Positions 1 to 11,336 of a stretch of 64,000 nt of DNA are shown in pieces (within the stretch, counting starts at the first letter, position 1; each line of letters begins with the position of its first letter). The notes under the pieces were generated by a model. That model had not been told where the DNA came from, did not search any database, and saw nothing but the letters and a program-made list of their open reading frames with translations. The stretch comes from Leucocoprinus leucothites (taxonomy: Eukaryota; Basidiomycota; Agaricomycetes; Agaricales; Agaricaceae): the NCBI GenBank assembly GCA_013368445.1, contig JAACJO010000027.1:1-64000 (forward strand). The letters run 5' to 3'. The position numbers were made by a program, and so were the translations under genes.

Positions 1-2673
1 AAACCCTTTCTTGGTGATCTTACCTTGAAAACCAAGAATTCACTACATTATTAGATTCAGCATTCTCTGATGCAATTGGACTGGATAAACTCAACCTGTC
101 AGACAGAGATTTCATCGAATTCAATGCTAAAACATCACATTCCCAGACATTCGCCCAACAACACAGAGAAAAGAAAGAAACCAACCCCATGAAAATTGTA
201 CCCAATTATCTTCATGAATTCCTCAATCTCTTCAGTGAAAAGAAAAGCGAACGATTCCCACCATCTCGAACCTACAACCACAAAATCGAGATGAAACCAT
301 CTTTCCAACCTAAAGCTTTTCCTTCATACAAACTATCATATGGAGAAACCCTCGAGCTCGACAAATTCCTAGAAGAAAATCTATGAAAGGGATACATTCA
401 ACCATCGAAGTCACCAATGGCTTCTCCTTTCTTCTTTGTATCCAAGAAAAATGGATCTTTGGGACCATGTCAAGATTACCGATACCTCAATGAACACACC
501 ATCAAAAATGCCTATCCAATCCCCAGTATCCAGTCAATACTCGATTGACTCCAAGGATTGAAATATTTCACAGCACTCAACGTATGACTTGGATACAACA
601 ACATTCGCATTTTTGATGGAGATCAATGGAAAGGAGCTTTCCATACACACAAAGGGTTATTTGAACCCATGGTTATGTTTTTCAGAATGTGCAACAGTCC
701 AGCAACATTCCAAAACATGATGGACACCATCCTCACTCCTCTCATTCATCAAAACAAAGTTATTGTTTACATGGACAATGTATTGATTCACACAAAAACA
801 AAAAGGGAACTACGAGAAATCACCCACCAAGTCTTCGAAATCTTTCGAAAACATGATCTCTATCTCAAAGCAGAGAAATGTGATTTTGAAAAAGAAAAAT
901 TGGCATATCTAGGATTCATAATTTCACCCAACAAAGTAGGCATGGACCCAGTAAAGCTCAAAGGAATAGCAGATTGGCCAATACCCAAAAACCACATGAT
1001 ATCCGCAAATTCATTGGTTTTTGCAACTTCTACCGAAAATTTATATGAAATTATGCCCACTACGCAGCCCCTCTCAACGCCCTCCTTTGCAAGAATCAAC
1101 TGTTTCAATGGAATTCAGAAGCTCAAATATTGTTCAACACCCTCAAAAAGAAATTTCTACAAGAACCTGTCCTCATAACCCTGATCTGACCAAACCCTTC
1201 GAAATACAAACCAACACCTCAAATCATGCATCAGGTGCAGTTTTACTTCAGAAGGACTCAAATAGTATCATGCACCCATGTTTCTTTCACTCGAAAGGAT
1301 TTTCCCCTACTGAAAAACACTACCATACATCAGAACAAGAGTTCCTAGCAATCATCTGTGCATTACAAGAATGGCAACACTACATTGATGGATCACCACA
1401 TGAAACCGTCATATGGACAGATCACAACAATATCATCCATTGGGCTAAACCATCAAAGTTATCCTGACAGACAATTCAATGGTCTGCCCTCATCAGTGCC
1501 CACAAAGTCAAGATATGCCACATTACCGGCATCAACAATGTTGCGGCTGATGCACTCTCATGCTGACCCGACCACGTCACCAAAGAAGAAGAAAAACTGC
1601 AGGCAGCCATCCCTGCCCATATGTTTGATACATCATCTTTCCCAACAATGGATGTCGATATCCTCGATCCGGAAATCAAAGAATCACTCCCAATGAAACC
1701 CAATGGCTCACCACACATCGACAAAAAAGGATGTTTCACACTCCCTGCCAACAACACATTCAAGAAGCACTTACTCCAACAAGTACATGATGCCCCAGCA
1801 GCAAGACACCCTGGTACAACCAAAACCATATGCAAACTAGAAGAATACATCACATGACCTGGAATGAGAGCTTTTGTCAAAAACTACATGAAAGGATGCC
1901 CCATCTGTCAACAACACAAGATCAACTGATGACCTTTCAAGCCCCCACTCCAACCCATTAAAGGACCATGCTCTCTCCAACCATTCACGCAAATAGCTAT
2001 GGATCTCATCACCGATCTTCCAGAAGTCAATGGATTTGATTCTATTTTGTCTGTAGTGGACCATGGACTCACAAAAGGGATAATTATAGTACCAACACGA
2101 AAAGAAGCCACCACAGATCATATCTCTGATCTGTTAATCAAAAATGTCTTCTCGCATTTTGGAACCCCTGACAAAATTATCTCCGATCGAGACCCTAGAT
2201 TTGTTGCTAAATATGTCCAAGCTCTATTCAAGAAGCTAGGAATAGAACACACACAATCTACCATATACCATCCACAATCTAACAGCACCACTGAACGCTT
2301 CAACCAGGAAATCGAAATGTACCTCTCTGCTTACTGCTCCAAGAACACACTTGACTGGCCAAAAAAACTACCCCTCATCAAATTCGCACACAACTCCAGA
2401 ACCCACTCCAACTGATCACAAACACCCTTCAAACTGATGTATGGCCACCCCCTCAAAGCTTTCCCAACTGATCAAGAACCAATGAATAACCTGGCAACTG
2501 AAGACCACATCGACTGGATAAAGAATATCCACATAGCTGCACAAGATTCACATGAGAAAGCAAGGCAAACCATGACCGAATGCATCAAAGGTCCACTTCT
2601 GAAACTAGAAGTAGGACAAAAGGTCTGGCTGGATTCACGCAACCTCCCTATTCGAGCACCATCAAGGAAACTA

Positions 2674-2883
2674 CAGTGGCTCAAAAAACTGTCCCAATGT
2701 TTTCGCATTTTGGACATATTTGCTAATACCAGGGCAGATATATGGCCTAGCATCCTGAAAATATTCACACAGGTACCTTGACATATTGGGAGCATATATT
2801 CCCATGATCACATGACCTTGTCCATCAATGAATTATTAATGAATTATCGAAAATATCTACTCATTGGGACAGTTTTTTGACCC
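2674..2883. repeat. Left terminal inverted repeat of Tc1 copy 1
   Basis: The outer site (2674-2699) and inner site (2862-2883) hold the same sequence, TCAAAAAACTGTCCCAATG, in opposite orientation. The TIR is therefore itself an inverted repeat. Matching right TIR: 4057-4266. Confidence 0.9.
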
Positions 2884-2899
2884 TCTGTTATCTACCTAC

Positions 2900-3919
2900 T
2901 CAATACTTTGTATGACCTCCTCTTGCCCTGACAACTGCCTCAATCCTTCTGGGCATGGTTTCTATCAGCCTTTGGCACCTTTCTGCTGGAATCTTATTCC
3001 ACTCCTCTACTAGCCTCTCCCACAATTCAAATACTCCCTTAGGTGGTCTTTCATATGCCTTCAGCTGGTCCTTCAGGTAGGTCCAGAGGTGTTCAATGGG
3101 ATTTAGGTCAGGGGATTGTGCAGGGCATGATAGAACTTGAATGTTGTTGTCCACAAACCATTGTTGTCCCAGTTTTGAGGTGTGTTTTGGGTCATTATCC
3201 TGCTGGAATATCCTCTCCTCCTCCTCCATCTCCAACTTTTCAAAGCTTTCCACCACCCCATTGTCCAAAATCTCGCAGTATTTCACTGCATCCATATTCC
3301 CTTGAACCTCAATCAGCTTTCCTACCCCATTCCACCCCATACACCCCCACACCATCATGTTACCACCTCCTCCATGTTTGACAGTAGGGAGAGTGGTCCT
3401 ATCTGACAGTGGTTCCCCCCTCTCCTTCCAGGTATACACCTTTCCATCTGACCCAATCCTGTTGATCTTTGTTTCATCTGTCCACAACACCCTCTTCCAG
3501 TCCTCCACTGTCCAATTCCTATGTTCATGTGCAGAGTCAAGGCATTCCTCACAATGTTGCTTTTTGAGTAGAGGTCATTTGATCTTGGTTACAGAGCAAA
3601 ATCCATTATCCTGAAGGGTATTTCTGACAGTTTGGGGTGTGACAGGGTCAGACAGAGTAGAGTTAATGAAATTTGTAGCCTGGACAGCATTATCTAGCTT
3701 TCCAGAGGTTATTTGGTGAATTATTGCTTTTTTATCATGAGGAGAAAGCTTGGAAGGACGTCCTCCCTTGTTGTTTTCCTTGTCCCCATCAACTTCTTTA
3801 TTGATCCTCCCAACAGTAGACTTGCCTAGACTAGTTTTATGTTCAATATGGCACAAGGAATAGCCATCTTTGAGAAGAGAAGTGACTTGGGAGTATTAGG
3901 TAGAGGAGATAGCTTTCAT
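2900..3919 (-). pseudogene. Tc1 transposase, inactivated copy
   Basis: Collinear with the intact 339-codon transposase at 61610-62629. Three kinds of damage are visible. Codon 8 is TAA instead of CAA. Codon 115 is TGA instead of CGA. Three neighbouring Arg codons (121, 123 and 126) have changed to Gln or Cys through CpG transitions. The three catalytic acidic residues remain (DETKIN, QQDNDPKH, NPIEHLW), so decay is recent. Reading is from the minus strand, opposite to the host integrase. Confidence 0.93.
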
Positions 3920-4056
3920 GATGTAGTGGCAGGAAGAAAGACAGTTGTAGCCATCTCAACATGTCAACCAAGGTCACATGATCTTGTTTACTACTCCCAC
4001 ACCTGCCCTGATGCTCCCCTGGCATGTTACAAGATAGATACTGGGAGGCTGACAGG

Positions 4057-4266
4057 GGGTCAAAAAACTGTCCCAATGAGTAGATATTTTTAATAATTCA
4101 TTACTAATTCATTGATGGACAAGGTCATGTGATCGTGGGAATATATGCTCCCAATATGTCAAGGTACCTGTGTGAATATTTTCAGGATGCTAGGCCATAT
4201 ATCTGCCCTGGTATTAGCAAATATGTCCAAAATGCGAAAACATTGGGACAGTTTTTTGAGCCACTG
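4057..4266. repeat. Right terminal inverted repeat of Tc1 copy 1
   Basis: Inverse complement of 2674-2883 with a few mismatches. The inner site is 4057-4078 and the outer site 4241-4266. It is followed by the duplicated TA at 4267-4268. Confidence 0.9.
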
Positions 4267-4643
4267 TATCAGCAAAACACATAGGACCTTTCAAAATCAC
4301 TAAGAAGCTTGGACCTGTGAACTACAAACTAAAATTACCCAAATCATGGAAAGTTCATCCCCGCTTCCACATAGGACTCCTATGGCCAGTAACTGAGAAC
4401 GATGAATACAGAAATCATTTTGAGAACCCACCACCTGATCTCATAGAAGGAGAAGAAGAATGGGAAGTTGAAGATGTTGTTCGCCATCGCAAAACACACT
4501 GCGGAAAGATTGAATATCTGATTCATTGGAAAGGATACCCCAATTCGGAACAGACATGGCAGCCTGCAAACACCCTAAAGAATGCACAGGAGATGCTAGA
4601 CACTTATAAACAACATCACAAACTTCATTGAAAAACCAGAATC

Positions 4644-6023
4644 ATGCAACATCTCATTCCAAACACCACCCCAGAACTGTATACCTACCAATCCAATACA
4701 CCCCTAGTACCCCTTCGCAAATCAGACATCACATCTAACTCCAGTCACTTATCTCCACGCCCTCGAACATATACCTCACCTGGAATAGGAACAAGCTATG
4801 TCATTGTCCCTCCAGTCACGACCATCACTCAGTCCTCTTCCTCAATTTTGGAAGATTCCCCACCAGAAGAAACCTACACTGACCCCACTAGAGCCATTCA
4901 AACCTTCCAGCTCTATGATGCCTCCTTCACTGAAGCTAGGGCCACTCTCCATGAAGATTCACTCGATGCTGTTCAATTTGACCTATTCAGGGAGGACTGG
5001 ACTACTCTCCTATTTCTTAAACACACATTGCTCCACCACTTGCATTCCTTTAAGTGTCACGTTAATTCACTTTGCCGAACTGTCAAATCGCCTGTCATTA
5101 GAAAAATTGTGTCAGCGGCTGAACAAGCCCTTCATGCTTTCCCAAAGACTCCAGATCCAAGTGAGCCTAGTGAGACTCGACAAGGATCTGAACTTCCTAC
5201 TCTTCAGTACCCAGATGGAACCAATGGAATTCCTGCTGAACTTCCTGATGTGGCTTGACCTAACACCCCTCAGAGAACGGAACAGACTGGGATGGATGAT
5301 CATAGACTACAATTGCCACAAACAAAACCCGACTCAGTTCCCACCCCCGAAAGTACTACACCGAGAGAATACTGCACAATCTGTAGGGTCTATGGTCATT
5401 TCGTGGACCAATGTGAACATTACACCTGCCACTACTGCCAACACTCTGCCCCTGGACATCTCAGAAGATATTGCTTCCTCAACAAACACCAATCATGTAC
5501 CACCCGAGAATTCGCACAGGTCTTACAACAACGAGCCATTGCAAAGTTCCCACAATTACACCTCTTTCCCCTCACCTCATTCATCAGTGGAATCTCTGAT
5601 CGAGAACGATGATGGCTCAAACCTATCCTTACCCACAAACATCCATTCCAAATATTTAGACCCAGAGACCTCCCCTTACCTTCTTCCCAAACCACTTCAG
5701 CTCAAGAAGCCCACCTGATCCAACCTGTTCAATGCCAATGACAAAGGAAAAATGAAGTCTTCCTCCACATGGGACTCGACTCAACAGATGCAAGTAGAAC
5801 ACAAGTTCTACTGCCATGTTCTCCAGCTTGCCCAACTCCTGACACCAGACATATGCATTACCAAATGCCTCGCCATCAACCTCATACCCAATGCCACCTC
5901 AGACCTCGACAAGTCTCAGATGGAGGTTATGATCATAGGGATGCTTATGGAGAAGAGTATGATGACCCCTATGATAATGTTGCAATTGCCAACATCACAG
6001 GAGAGCCCTATGGAGATTACTGA
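4644..6023 (+). pseudogene. Extra ORF after pol of element A, zinc-knuckle protein
   Basis: One reading frame runs from ATG 4644 to 6023 (about 460 codons), interrupted only by three TGA codons (5256, 5610 and one near 5739), each plausibly a former CGA. It begins 12 bases after the pol stop, so it belongs to the retroelement. The protein has a Pro/Ser/Thr-rich N-terminus, a helical middle (about codons 80-180), then CTICRVYGHFVDQC (C-x2-C-x4-H-x4-C, a CCHC zinc knuckle) and CHYCQHSAPGHLRRYC (C-x2-C-x6-H-x4-C). It ends in an acidic Tyr/Asp-rich tail (DDPYDN). CCHC knuckles normally belong to Gag, which lies upstream of pol, so a knuckle protein downstream is unusual. Function unknown; RNA or nucleic-acid binding is an inference. 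Confidence 0.7.
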
Positions 6024-6285
6024 GCCCGATTTGGATAAGAACATTGATGAGGACATCAAGTCCTACAAATGGGATAATGTTATAAATGTCGATTTGATTG
6101 ACGCCCACTGTGACTTAATCATCTTAGATGCCGACACAGCCACATGGTCCGAAGCTGCAGTTCTAGATTGGGAAGAGTATGTTGGGAAGTTTGATGTGGA
6201 AGAGGAACGATTCAATGTTGATTGGGATGAGTACAACTGGACGGATGTCATTAGGAGGATCAGGAGAAATGGTTTTGCTGTTTGA
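6010..6285 (+). other. Acidic reading frame continuing past the element A extra ORF
   Basis: About 90 codons in a neighbouring frame, rich in Asp, Glu and Trp (EPDLDKNIDEDIK, WDEYNWTDVIRRIRRNG), ending at TGA 6283-6285. It probably continues the ORF above after a one-base indel near 5990-6025. No family recognised. Confidence 0.35.
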
Positions 6286-6286
6286 T

Positions 6287-6780
6287 TGTTATGGACTAAT
6301 AAGATTGATAAACAGACAATGATAGTTTTATGGACATCACATTTGGATTGGAACTATTTGATATCTAACTATGATAGCTGTTACATCGGTGGACAGATAT
6401 GTATTTATCAGAATTGTGATAGTGATCCTGGACTTGTAGTTGTAGTTTCATAGCTTAATATTGTTTCGCTTAGTTAGTATTTAAGGACTTTGTATTTGGG
6501 AGATTAAATGCAAGTTTAATCTTTCCTTTGTTTCCCGGACTACTTGTGTTTACTCGCCCTGCCTTGAATTCACTTATATCATTGTTGTTGTCTCAAACCT
6601 CGCACTACCTTAGACTTACCTCAAGTCTTCTTGGCCTTCTCTTATTGAGCTCTCAAGAATACTCAAGCTTATTAATTGAAGTAGGTTAAAGACCAGTTAG
6701 CCACTGTCTTATGTAACCCAATCATGTGTTGTGACATGTGATGTTACTAGGCACTCTGACTGTAAATCTTAACACAGTGG
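6287..6780 (+). repeat. Candidate 3' LTR of element A
   Basis: Begins TGTTATGG just after the last ORF and a purine-rich stretch (AGGAGAAATGG). It contains a TATA-like GTATTTAAGG near 6477-6486 and ends around TTAACA near 6774. The other LTR is outside the window, so both edges are guesses. Confidence 0.35.
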
Positions 6781-8640
6781 TGCATTCAACTTCTCCCAAA
6801 CAGGCTGTCACTTTCACTGTATTTTGCAGCACTACTGGTACTGGAATAGCCTTATCTACTGTTACACATTGCTTACATCTTCCTCCCCCTGTCTACTCAC
6901 TTCACCACTGATGTTGGACTTGTACAGTATCTCCTCATTGTCAGTCTCACCATTTGATTCCTTGGTTGTGGCCTCATGATACAACTCCTGTGGTGCCAAC
7001 ACCTCAGATACCAAAAGCCAAGCTCTTCAAGTTATCAGGGGTGGATTTGTCTTTGTCACCCCACAAACCATGATGGAAGAGTATACACCCTTATACTTCA
7101 CTATTATGAAGTCCGATCTATTAGACTTCACTTAACTATCACTAAGTCTGCTATCACAGACTTGATCTCCCATCATCAGTGATTGATGCCGATGATCTTG
7201 TTTGTACAACATTGTCTATAGCCTTATCATGTTATGTAATATGATAGTATGTAAACTAGTTATCAGTTGTTCAAAGGATCAACTCATCTTTTACTGTTTG
7301 TCCACATAGTTTACCCTATACACTGGGATTGAACTATTTGGTGTGAATGCAAGATCATATATTAATAAATTACCAGAAATCATATGGGAAGAGGTGGGTG
7401 TTGACTTAGATTTTGTCAGGCTTAGTCATAATTAGTAAGCTTCAGTGCCCTGTAATTCTGAAAGTGCTTTGTATGTGGTTATTTGGATTGATTGATGGGG
7501 CCTCCCCATGGCTGCTGCTGGTGTTGATAGTTATTGCACTGGCCTTTGGTGAGTATTATGCATGAGTTTAAGCATCTAGAATGCATATCTTAACATGAGA
7601 ACAAGGGGACAAATGTAATATGCACTTATGCATGCTTAAATGCATATAAAGAACAAGAAACAAGAAACTAACTAGCAGCTGGAACACAGTGTATCAACAA
7701 GCACTTATCTACACATCAAGCACAAGAAAGCCATCAGTGTGGGTGATGGAGGCATAGCTGGGATGCTCAAAGCACATGAGAAACTGTATGCCATTAGCTC
7801 ACAGGTTGTATGCATGAGATTATGTGCACATGTGGATGCTTAAATGCTCAATTAACATGAGAAACTAACTAATGGCCAAATCACACAGTTTACCCACACA
7901 AAAATTGGGGGTAAATGCATGGGAGAGAGGCAGTCTCATCTACATTTAGAGATTATGATAGAATGTTTTGTTCATTGAGTATTTAGGCTGAAATTGAATG
8001 AATAGTTATGCTAAAACTGAATGAATAGCTATGCTAATTGTGCAAAGATAGGTACTTAAATGCTCAATAAGCATGAGAAAGTAAACCACAAGCTCCTGCA
8101 TTGTATTGACATGGGTGCAAGAAAGCCAATGATCTTTCAAACCAGTTTGAATTGACCTTCTCCAAGGCACAGGAAAAGAGCAGAACTACTTTAAAATTAT
8201 ATTCTAAGTTCAAAACTTAAACTAATCATTGCAGCTCATAGGTAAGTATGTTTTGCATGCGCATGGGCGCTTAAACGTGCAATAGGCGCGGGAAAGAAGG
8301 TATCTTGCCCCCACCTGGAAATCAGGATCAATTTAAATAAATAAACTTCAATTTTCATGACAGCTGCTTAAACACTTTATAAGAGTAAAAAAAAAAAAAC
8401 TACTACACACACTATGCACACAAGGGCACTTAATGTACACCTGAGCACAACACCAGTTATCTCACAAATTGAGATTTACATAAAGAGCCTCCCCCTGCTC
8501 CCAAGGCACAGGCAAAGTCTGTACTGGGTGGACAATAGAGTTTTGACTTGAAAATGATTTTGTGTTTGAAACTCAGACTCACCCAAGTACCATAGGCATG
8601 TGAAACAAAACTCGTATAAATTACAGTAAAGCCTATCAGC
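6781..8640. other. No gene recognised
   Basis: A/T-rich, strongly CpG-poor DNA without a convincing ORF. One small CpG cluster remains at about 8258-8303. A run of 12 A lies near 8390. Confidence 0.6.
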
Positions 8641-8654
8641 TTTACACATGCATA

Positions 8655-8990
8655 GGCTTTGCTACCTCATGCAGATGTAGCAATAGCTTATGCTGTGATG
8701 TTATTGGTTATAAAGACTGGTGGTAGCATTGGGGCAGTGAGTGCCTTTCTTCAAAATCCCAATTTGGAAATGGGAATTGAAAGTGTTTTTGGTTGTATAG
8801 CTGATATTCTGTGGATGAACATTATACCTGAGAGGCTTGCAAAATATCTCCCTGATGGTCAACAATGTTCCTTTGTTCAGCTCTATTACTGAAGTGGTTC
8901 AATGAATTAATACTCTCAAGGGAACCCCATCTACAAGAGTGTCATTCAAGGTGTGCTGAACCTTTCTCCTTCCACTCTCAAATCATCATA
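8655..8990 (+). pseudogene. Relic of an MFS transporter, siderophore-iron type
   Basis: The translation reads DVAIAYAVMLLVIKTGGSIG and then, after removing a 64-nt GT-AG intron (8737-8800, GTGAGT to TATAG), ILWMNIIPERLAKYLPDG. This resembles the segment late in fungal siderophore-iron permeases where a glycine-rich helix leads to a conserved Trp and a Lys-Tyr-Leu-Pro stretch. A decayed continuation (YSQGNPIYKSVIQG) follows beyond a stop at 8890. Only a fragment with stops survives; no upstream exons were found. If correct, the parent imported ferric siderophores across the plasma membrane. The assignment rests on motif recall, not on a search. Confidence 0.45.
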
Positions 8991-10880
8991 CTCACTGGAT
9001 GTGTGACTTGGACTTAACCTCAGCTGGTCAGCTTGCACTTTGGGTCTGCAGTGCATTGGAGCCCATGTGAGCTGATCTAGGACCACATATTAAGTTTGCT
9101 GAGTGCTCCTATACATCCAAAAAATATACTTACTCTAGTCAGTCTTCTCTATGGTGCCCATAGCTTGTTGGGATAGTCAACAGCAGGATTGAGCTATAGG
9201 ATAACCCAGCCTGAGGTCATTCTTCATGCAAGGTTGGTAACTTGTATGGTGTTCAAATCCACAACACACAGCCAGCCATAGCTTCACACCAACATTAGAA
9301 AATGAAGCAGTATGAAGAGCTGAGGATAGCTGACAGTAGAAATCAGTGTGAAAGAGAGTTCAAGGCTGTCCACTACCATGCTTTGTTCTCATTGTAGAAA
9401 TTTTGGTTTGTCTAGTTGAAGACACTGCTCAGGTGCAATAACAGGAACAGATTGCTCATCTCATGTTCTCCTCTTCAACAAGAATACATCAGCAAGTGTC
9501 AATCTTGCATTGAATATATCTAATCAATAAAACCAAGGACCAGAGTTAGGACACCCACTAACTACAAAAGGAGCACTCTGTATCAAAAAACATGGGCAGT
9601 CTGTGCTTAATGTTTCTTGCTGTGTATGTAGCACAAATGATACTGTCTGTCTGACACATTTGTGGCCTTGTGGTACTATTGGCACTGGAGTCTGTGCCAT
9701 GGAAGTCCATGTATGTGCTCAATGTATGGTCTCAGAGTGTGGTGGTTGCTACATGCAACACTGGGTATCAGTTTGGCAGTCTGCATTAGTACCAATTGGG
9801 AAATGGATGTCAGGCACATCTGGATGAATGGGAGGAGGGCACCCCAAGCTCTGGAGAAAGCAAGAAAAAAAGGTAGCAGTGGGTAAGTATCATTGGTTGT
9901 GCTCAAGCTGATGGTGATGGGTGATTACTTACATTATTGGGGCACATTTGTTTGTGGCCATTGTTAGGGTGCAGTAGTGCAGCCCTGGCAGTTTTCTGAT
10001 ATTGAGTCCCTATAGGCTATTATAGAATCCAGTGGGGGTGATGCAAGACACCACAGTTGTTCCTGTAATTGAATAAACAGTGGATTGCCAATGTGAAAGC
10101 CTCAAGCTTCATTTACTACAGAAAAAAGGGAATATTGTGTTAAATGTGTTGTACTTGTGGGATCACTTGCCACCAACCTGGTTATTCCTCCTCTCTATAT
10201 AGGGTCTTGTAATTTCTTTTTGGTTTTTCATGCTGTTGGATAAGCCTATGGGTCTGGTGTGGGGGCTATTCTCTGGACAGGTCCTTGGGCTGGTTTAGGG
10301 CATTCACATAGTCAAACAAGAATAGGGGCAAGGCAGCAGCACCTGAGTCCAACCACATTTCCTGTAGGAAGAGGAAAGATGGGGTCAGCAGCATGATATG
10401 GAGTGATGGGAGGGACATATCACATACCCTGCAGTTGTATGTGGGTCATTGGATGCAGGTGGTATTGGGTTCAGAGCTAAGACCTATGCTGTGATGCCAA
10501 CTTGTAGAGAAAGGAAGAGAAATTCACCAGGCTTACCATATATCATAAAATAGAACAATGTACAACCAAGCCTGGCATTGCTTTTGTGATCAAAGCTCTG
10601 AACAAAATCAGGTGTCAGCTTGGCAAAGCTCTTTAAGGGCATGAAAGTGGTGGTTGGAATTTATGACTATAATCCCATAAGCAAATTGGTAAGTGAAGCC
10701 TCTGGATTGGGAGCCTGCTGCAAAACAATTGTGAATTCAACCATGGAGGGTCCAGAGAGGGGATGAAAGAAAGAGAAAAACTCACTTCTCAGAGTGTCTC
10801 AGCACAAACAACTGAATGATTATATGATGTATTGGTTATAAAAGCAGAGTCAATAGTGGGAACCCAGATAGAATAGGAGG
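8991..10880. other. No gene recognised
   Basis: CpG-poor DNA. Open frames near 9603-9906 overlap on both strands, lack conserved motifs, and look accidental. Confidence 0.55.
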
Positions 10881-10883
10881 GGA

Positions 10884-11153
10884 TCAACTACCACAGACAA
10901 TGCAATATATGTGGGCCACTCTGAGTGGTAAGATAGCAGAGGTGCTGAGCATAGGGTTCAATAAAAGGTGATGCTGTTCATCATATCCACAGAGCATGTC
11001 TGGTGTGATCTGAGTGAGATCAAGATACACTGTGAGGAGAGGTGTTAATATTGGTGCTGAAAGCAGCAGTGTCAAACTACCTGGCTCATGAGGTGGGCTG
11101 TAAGGACCAGAGTGAGTAGGTGGGTAAAAGTTGAAGAAATCAGTGGAGGTCAT
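10884..11153 (-). other. Possible two-exon coding relic, unrecognised
   Basis: The minus frame starts ATG 11153. A plausible intron inside it (donor GTAGTTTG, acceptor CTCACAG, about 50 nt) joins PYSPPHEP to YLDLTQITPDMLCGYDEQHH. The text looks like real protein but matches no family I know. Confidence 0.25.
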
Positions 11154-11336
11154 GTTGATGTAGTGGCAGATTTTTCACACATGTGGGCTAGTGCCGTGGC
11201 TTAGGAGGATGACTTCCATATACAAAGAACCTATCGTACATCACAGTTAACAATACAAAATTTTGGTGGTCACAAAACTGACTTGTAGGGTCAAGCTACA
11301 TTGACAATTGAATTCAGGGTCTGTCCCATTTCCAGA

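Larger units (their letters stand above)
2674..4266. mobile_element. Tc1/mariner-family DNA transposon, copy 1 (decayed)
   Basis: A 1593-bp element bounded by 210-bp terminal inverted repeats (2674-2883 and 4057-4266). It starts CAGTGGCTCAAAAAACTG, ends in the complement, and is flanked by a TA duplication (2672-2673 and 4267-4268), the family's target site. It aligns without a gap to copy 2 at 61384-62976 (constant offset 58710) with about 30 substitutions by eye. It sits inside element A's integrase, so it is younger than element A. Confidence 0.95.
1..4631 (+). pseudogene. Ty3/gypsy chromovirus pol (element A), 5' truncated by window, split by a Tc1 insertion
   Basis: Reading + frames in order gives reverse transcriptase (about 190-1000; the active-site box reads YMDN, not YMDD), RNase H (about 1190-1460), the integrase zinc region (about 1800-1920, CPICQQH), the integrase core (about 1995-2400; MDLITDLP, ISDRDPRF and an E in STTERFNQE) and a C-terminal chromodomain (about 4460-4610, WEVEDVV...YLIHWKGYPNSEQTW). 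A frameshift lies near 1000-1020. In-frame stops at 384, 546, 585, 1465, 1855 and 2413 are all TGA at places where related proteins have Arg, so CGA-to-TGA is the simplest origin. The integrase is interrupted at 2674-4266 by a Tc1 element; joining the flanks across one TA restores the reading frame through RKLSAKHIGPF. The chromodomain marks it as a chromovirus, a class that targets chromatin. It cannot be active. gag and protease lie outside the window. Confidence 0.9.

Noticed and set aside
3043..3614. Plus-strand ORFs across both Tc1 copies
   Set aside because: They are the antisense of the conserved transposase and repeat identically in both copies only because the element does.
9603..9906. 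Cys-rich small protein on the plus strand
   Set aside because: Overlapping ORFs on both strands, irregular Cys spacing, no signal peptide of typical form, and no splice context.
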